Below, piece after piece: positions 60,447 through 64,000 of a stretch of 64,000 nt of DNA. Origin of the DNA: Clostridium sp. (GTDB lineage: Bacteria > Bacillota > Clostridia > Lachnospirales > Lachnospiraceae); the NCBI GenBank assembly GCA_018377235.1, contig JAGZZT010000001.1, positions 248,001 through 312,000 on the forward strand. Reading direction: 5' to 3'. The notes beneath the pieces were generated by a model that did not search any database, was not told the origin of the DNA, and saw only the letters and a list, made by a program, of their open reading frames with translations. Made by a program: the position numbers and the translations under genes. Position 1 is the first letter of the stretch, and the number at the start of each line of letters is the position of its first letter.

Positions 60447-61770
60447 CGCATAACTCTCCTATTAAATCATACTCAAGAGCTCCTGTCACTCTGACTCTGC
60501 AGAAGTCACCGGACATCAGAGGCTCGTCACCGTTTACAAAAATCAGACCGTCCACATTGGGCGCGTCCATGTAGGTTCTTCCCACATAAGCATTCTCGTC
60601 TGCTACCTTACCCTCGATCATCACCTCCAGAATACGTCCCTTCATATTCTCCGACTTTTCAAAGGCAATTTCCTGCTGCAGCTCCATAATCTCGTCCCGG
60701 CGCTCCTCCTTGATTTCCTGCGGAACCTGATTTGGGAAGGAAGCCGCCGGAGTGTCCTCCTCTGCAGAATAGGCGAACACGCCCAGACGCTCAAACTGCA
60801 TTTCCTCCACAAAATCCAGCAGCAGTTCATGATCTTCCTCAGTTTCTCCCGGAAATCCGGAAATCAGAGTGGTTCTCAGAGCAATATCCGGGATCTCCTC
60901 CCGAAGGCGGGCAATATTTTTCTTCAGCTCTGCCAGGGTAGTTCTCCTGTTCATCCGCTTTAAAATCGGATCACTGGCATGCTGGATGGGAATATCCAGA
61001 TAATGACAGACCTTTTCCTCTGTCTTAATAGTCTGAATCAGCTCCTCTGTAATCTCCTCCGGATAGCAGTACTGAATGCGGATCCACTGAATGCCTGAAA
61101 CAGAGGAAAGTTTTCTCAGAAGTTCCGGAAGAGCCTTTCTGCCATATAAATCCATCCCGTAAAGGGTTGTCTCCTGTGCTACAAGAATCAGCTCCTTTAC
61201 CCCTTGCTCTGCAAGCTCTCTGGCCTGCTCCAGCAGGCGCTCCATGGGAACGCTTCTGTAGGGTCCGCGCAGATAAGGAATAATACAGTAGGTGCAGCGC
61301 TTATCACAGCCTTCTGCAATTTTTAAGAAAGCATAATGGCCCCCTGTGGTCACCAGACGCTTTTCCCTCACATCCGGCAGAGCGGACAGATCGTGGAAGC
61401 AGGAAATATGCTCCTGCCCTGAAAGAGCCTGTCTGATTACATTGGCGATCTCATCGTAAGTAGAAGTTCCCAGGATTCCGTCTACCTCTGGAATCTCCTG
61501 CATAATCTCCTCCTTGTACCTCTGAGCCATACATCCGGCTACAATCAGTGCCTTGCACTGTCCTGTTTTCTTAAGCTCTGCCATCTCAAGAATCGTATTG
61601 ACGCTCTCCTCCTTGGCGTCCCCAATGAAGCAGCAGGTATTAATCAGAATAATATCCGCCTCATATTCGTCATCTGTAAAGGTATAGCCGTCTTTATTTA
61701 AAAGCCCTAACATCATTTCTGTGTCCACCAGGTTCTTATCACAGCCGAGGGAAACACAAAGTATTTTCAT
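60430..61770 (-). CDS. rimO: Ribosomal protein S12 methylthiotransferase RimO
   Basis: Radical-SAM enzyme that methylthiolates Asp89 of ribosomal protein S12. The 446-aa protein starts MKILCVSLGCDKNLVDTEMM. It has the auxiliary cysteines INTCCFIGDAKEESVNTILE and VAGCMAQRYKEEI, and the radical-SAM CxxxCxxC in EGCDKRCTYCIIPYLRGPYR (about 152-171). A TRAM domain ends it. The start SLGCDKNLVD and PYRSVPMERLL separate it from MiaB. First gene of the rimO-pgsA-cinA group. Confidence 0.96.
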   Translation of the reverse strand: MKILCVSLGCDKNLVDTEMMLGLLNKDGYTFTDDEYEADIILINTCCFIGDAKEESVNTILEMAELKKTGQCKALIVAGCMAQRYKEEIMQEIPEVDGILGTSTYDEIANVIRQALSGQEHISCFHDLSALPDVREKRLVTTGGHYAFLKIAEGCDKRCTYCIIPYLRGPYRSVPMERLLEQARELAEQGVKELILVAQETTLYGMDLYGRKALPELLRKLSSVSGIQWIRIQYCYPEEITEELIQTIKTEEKVCHYLDIPIQHASDPILKRMNRRTTLAELKKNIARLREEIPDIALRTTLISGFPGETEEDHELLLDFVEEMQFERLGVFAYSAEEDTPAASFPNQVPQEIKEERRDEIMELQQEIAFEKSENMKGRILEVMIEGKVADENAYVGRTYMDAPNVDGLIFVNGDEPLMSGDFCRVRVTGALEYDLIGELCDEFAE

Positions 61771-61817
61771 AATTCATCTCCTGACTTATTATTTTTATGT
61801 GATTTCTTCCTATAGCA

Positions 61818-61853
61818 AAAATGCCATCTCACGGCATGAAGCCATGAGACGGC
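61818..61853 (-). terminator. Terminator of the yicC-gmk-rpoZ operon
   Basis: GCCATCTCACGGC (61823-61835) pairs with GCCATGAGACGGC (61841-61853) over 13 bp with two wobble positions. On the minus strand ATTTTTGC follows. It begins eight nt after the rpoZ stop. Confidence 0.85.
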
Positions 61854-61861
61854 CCGTTTCA

Positions 61862-62122
61862 TTAAAACTGGATGTCGTCCTCGGAGCTGTCATCCTCGCT
61901 GACAATCTTTACCTTGGAGCTGTAGAGTTCGTCGATAGCAACAGAAAGAGGCTTTCTGCTGGCAGAAGCGATAGACGGATCCTCCTTGGCAATCAGCTGT
62001 CTGGCACGTTTCGCTGTGGCAATCACGATGGAATAACGGCTCTGAATAATCGGATCTGCTCCTTCCTCCACGCCGCTGTTTACTACTTCCATCAGGTCTG
62101 TATAGGATGGCTTTAACATCAT
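61862..62122 (-). CDS. rpoZ: RNA polymerase omega subunit
   Basis: Small RNA polymerase subunit, 86 aa. MMLKPSYTDLMEVVNSGVEE is followed by PIIQSRYSIVIATAKRARQL, the omega core. SRKPLSVAIDELYSSKVKIV ends the family region; the tail is acidic. GGAG lies 11 nt before the first of two adjacent ATGs (62122 and 62119). An ORF extension up to 62212 overlaps the intergenic leader. It follows gmk, as in most Firmicutes. Confidence 0.94.
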   Translation of the reverse strand: MMLKPSYTDLMEVVNSGVEEGADPIIQSRYSIVIATAKRARQLIAKEDPSIASASRKPLSVAIDELYSSKVKIVSEDDSSEDDIQF

Positions 62123-62216
62123 AATGATCATATCTCCTTTTTTCTGGTATTCTATTATTCTACCATGGTCCTGCTCATTTATCAATGGAGGAAGCATGGT
62201 TTTAACTTTCAATCGC

Positions 62217-62849
62217 TTATTTATCAGCTGTCAGCTGCTTTACATCCTTCTGAACCCGGGCAATGAAGTCTCTGTGATTTCCTACCCTGGCTCTCTGGCT
62301 CTGTATCAGGGCGTGCAGAGTCTCCACACAGTTTTCCACTGTGTCATTGATCACAGTGTAGTCGTACTGCTGAATAGAGTCCGCCTCCTCCCCGGCCCGC
62401 TTCAGACGCGCCTGGATGGTCTCTGCATCCTCTGTGCCCCTGCCTACAAGCCTCCTTTTCAGCTCCTCAGCACTGGGCGGCATAATAAATACCAGCATAG
62501 CCTCAGGAAACTTTTCTTTTACTTTCAAAGCCCCCTGAATCTCTATCTCCAGCAATACGTCCTTTCCCGCCTCAATATTGTCAAACACATATTTCCTGGG
62601 GGTTCCGTAGTAGTTCTCCACATACTGGGCGTACTCTATCAGCTCGTCCCGGCGGATCATCTCTTCAAACTCTTCCCTGGTCTTAAAAAAATACTCTCGT
62701 CCGTTCTCCTCTCCCTCTCTGGGTGATCTGGTTGTGGCGGAAATAGACAGCGCGTAATTATCGTACTTTGAGATCAGCGCCTTCATTACCGTTCCCTTCC
62801 CTGCTCCTGAAAATCCGGAGACAACGACTAAGGTTCCCTGATTGTCCAT
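62217..62849 (-). CDS. gmk: Guanylate kinase
   Basis: Converts GMP to GDP. The 210-aa protein has the P-loop VVSGFSGAGKGTVMKALISK (about 8-27), the GMP-binding ATTRSPREGEENGREYFF and FDNIEAGKDVLLEIEIQGAL. The ATG at 62849 is six nt from GGAGG; a second ATG two codons upstream overlaps that site and is unlikely. Confidence 0.97.
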   Translation of the reverse strand: MDNQGTLVVVSGFSGAGKGTVMKALISKYDNYALSISATTRSPREGEENGREYFFKTREEFEEMIRRDELIEYAQYVENYYGTPRKYVFDNIEAGKDVLLEIEIQGALKVKEKFPEAMLVFIMPPSAEELKRRLVGRGTEDAETIQARLKRAGEEADSIQQYDYTVINDTVENCVETLHALIQSQRARVGNHRDFIARVQKDVKQLTADK

Positions 62850-62931
62850 ATCCATCCTCCTGTCTCTGTTCTATCATCTAAAACGATTCTGCCGTATAAA
62901 GCTCTGCTGCCGACTGAATCCAGCTTGTTTT

Positions 62932-63810
62932 CTATTCGATATTCTGAATCTGCTCTCTCACCTTCTCGATCTCCGTTTTCAGCGCAATGGCCTTATCGGA
63001 AACCTCCAGGTCATTGGCCTTGGAAAGAATGGTATTAGCTTCCCGATTCATCTCCTGGGCAATGAAATCCAGCTTTCTGCCCACGCTGCCGCCGGAGAGC
63101 AGTTCGGCTTTTGTGGCCTCAATATGGCTTTTCAGGCGCACAGTCTCCTCATCAGTGCAGATTTTATCAGCAAAAATCGTCACCTCTGCCGCAATCCGTC
63201 CGTCATCAATAGCTGTTCCGGAAAGCAGCTCCTTTACCTTCTCTTCCAGCTTCTGTCTGTATTCAGCTATAATTGCAGGAGAGCGTTCTTCGATTTCTCT
63301 GACGAGAACTGCCATATTATCCAGCTTCGCCAGGAGATCTGCTTTTAAATTTTCTCCCTCTTTTACCCTGGTCTCCACAAAACGAGACGCAGCCTCTGTA
63401 ACTGCTTCCTTTAAGATAGCCCACATGTGCTCTTCGTCCTCTGGAACCTGCTCCATCATCAGCACATCTGGATATCTGGCTAAATCAGACACTCTGATAT
63501 CATTGTCAATGTGAAACTGCTCTGCCATCTTTTCAAAGTAGGACATATATTCTGCTGCCAAAGAAGCATTGTATTTAAGCGACATCTTCTCCTCTGTATA
63601 GTCCTCATAGGTAATAAACAGATCGACCTTTCCTCTCTGAATATGCTGCTTCAGCAAGCCTCGGATCGAGGCTTCAAAATAATTAAACTTTTTAGGCATC
63701 TTAATGCTGAGATCCAGGTAGCGGTGGTTGACCGCCTTCATCTCCACAGAAATTTTATATTCTTCTGTGATAATCTCACACCGTCCGAAGCCTGTCATAC
63801 TTTTTAACAT
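62932..63810 (-). CDS. YicC-family endoribonuclease (YloC)
   Basis: A 292-aa RNase-like protein. It begins MLKSMTGFGRCEIITEEYKI, a constant feature of the family. The N-terminal half has VEMKAVNHRYLDLSIKMPKK and the C-terminal half ends GRKLDFIAQEMNREANTILS and KALKTEIEKVREQIQNIE-like sequence. E. coli YicC is an endoribonuclease. AAGGAAGG lies upstream of the ATG at 63810. It begins the operon with gmk and rpoZ; the remA gene usually found between them is absent. Confidence 0.92.
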   Translation of the reverse strand: MLKSMTGFGRCEIITEEYKISVEMKAVNHRYLDLSIKMPKKFNYFEASIRGLLKQHIQRGKVDLFITYEDYTEEKMSLKYNASLAAEYMSYFEKMAEQFHIDNDIRVSDLARYPDVLMMEQVPEDEEHMWAILKEAVTEAASRFVETRVKEGENLKADLLAKLDNMAVLVREIEERSPAIIAEYRQKLEEKVKELLSGTAIDDGRIAAEVTIFADKICTDEETVRLKSHIEATKAELLSGGSVGRKLDFIAQEMNREANTILSKANDLEVSDKAIALKTEIEKVREQIQNIE

Positions 63811-63843
63811 GGCTGCACCTTCCTTTGTCCATAGATAGGTATT

Positions 63844-63872
63844 ATTATAAGCTATATAAAAAATCAAGTCAA
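63844..63872 (-). promoter_or_regulatory. Strong sigma-A promoter of yicC-gmk-rpoZ
   Basis: The minus strand has TTGACT (63867-63872), a 17-nt spacer and a perfect TATAAT (63844-63849), about 34 nt upstream of the ATG. From 63873 to the window end I see no gene. Confidence 0.85.
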
Positions 63873-64000
63873 CTGAAAATGCGGCCGCATTCCAGCTCAA
63901 ACACTCAGCCCGGCAGCAGAACTTGGTATAAACTTTTCAATAAAAACCTGCTGTAACCATCTGGCCCATAAATTGTATCTATTCTGCAGTATTTTAAGCA

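Noticed and set aside
1..64000. CRISPR arrays, insertion sequences, prophage, tRNA and rRNA genes
   Set aside because: I saw no direct-repeat arrays, transposase or integrase motifs, and no tRNA or rRNA sequences anywhere in the window.

Overview
The window is a 64 kb piece of a chromosome from an anaerobic, endospore-forming Firmicute, most likely a Lachnospiraceae (Clostridium cluster XIVa). The evidence is the sporulation gene set (yqfC, yqfD, spoIVA, ytfJ/gerW, a SpoVB-type flippase, a BofC-like protein), AGGAGG-type ribosome binding sites, moderate GC, a short glutamate kinase without a PUA domain, an extended PRPP synthetase, clostridial ChW wall repeats, and a MutL that carries its own endonuclease motif. 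I see 59 protein-coding genes. Only three (a nitroreductase, prs, rpmB) lie on the plus strand, so the window probably sits on one replichore with transcription running right to left. I found no rRNA, tRNA, CRISPR array, insertion sequence, integrase or phage gene.

Layout, left to right. 0-8.5 kb holds tRNA modification and mismatch repair (miaA partial, mutL, mutS, miaB) with a secreted modular L,D-transpeptidase between miaB and mutS. 8.6-14.7 kb is a six-gene operon: two flavoproteins, proB, a DUF896 protein, 5-formyl-THF cyclo-ligase and proA. It starts at a sigma-A promoter whose start site lies inside a perfect palindrome. 14.7-20.4 kb is a sporulation and RNA cluster (yqfC, yqfD, phoH, ybeY, flippase, BofC-like). 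20.4-28.6 kb holds rpsU, alaS, an LprI-like envelope protein, rnhA, a beta-CASP metallohydrolase with a long hairpin at its 5' end, and spoIVA.

28.7-42.8 kb is the accessory transport part. It contains a nitroreductase, a NitT/TauT-type ABC transporter led by a Cys-rich DUF169 protein, a PstSCAB-type transporter followed by an HAD protein, and a complete branched-chain amino acid (Liv) transporter. 42.9-47.4 kb is gpsA, plsY, der and a DUF512 radical-SAM protein. 47.5-54.6 kb is prs, an S66 peptidase, recG, a FakA-like DAK2 protein, an Asp23 protein and rpmB. 54.6-58.6 kb holds a 45-residue membrane protein, an AGCS symporter, an AT-rich stretch with micro-ORFs, and ytfJ with its DUF2953 partner. 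58.6-64 kb is cinA, pgsA, rimO, rpoZ, gmk and a YicC protein.

Most of this is core genome. The parts least explained by known systems are the DUF169 ABC module (29.7-33.5 kb), the Pst-HAD operon without phoU (33.7-37.7 kb), the 5' hairpin of the beta-CASP gene (27.0 kb), the operator-like palindrome at 14.65 kb and the AT-rich island at 56.4-56.8 kb. I did not find anything I can defend as a wholly new system. All functional names come from reading translated sequence against remembered family features, without database searches.
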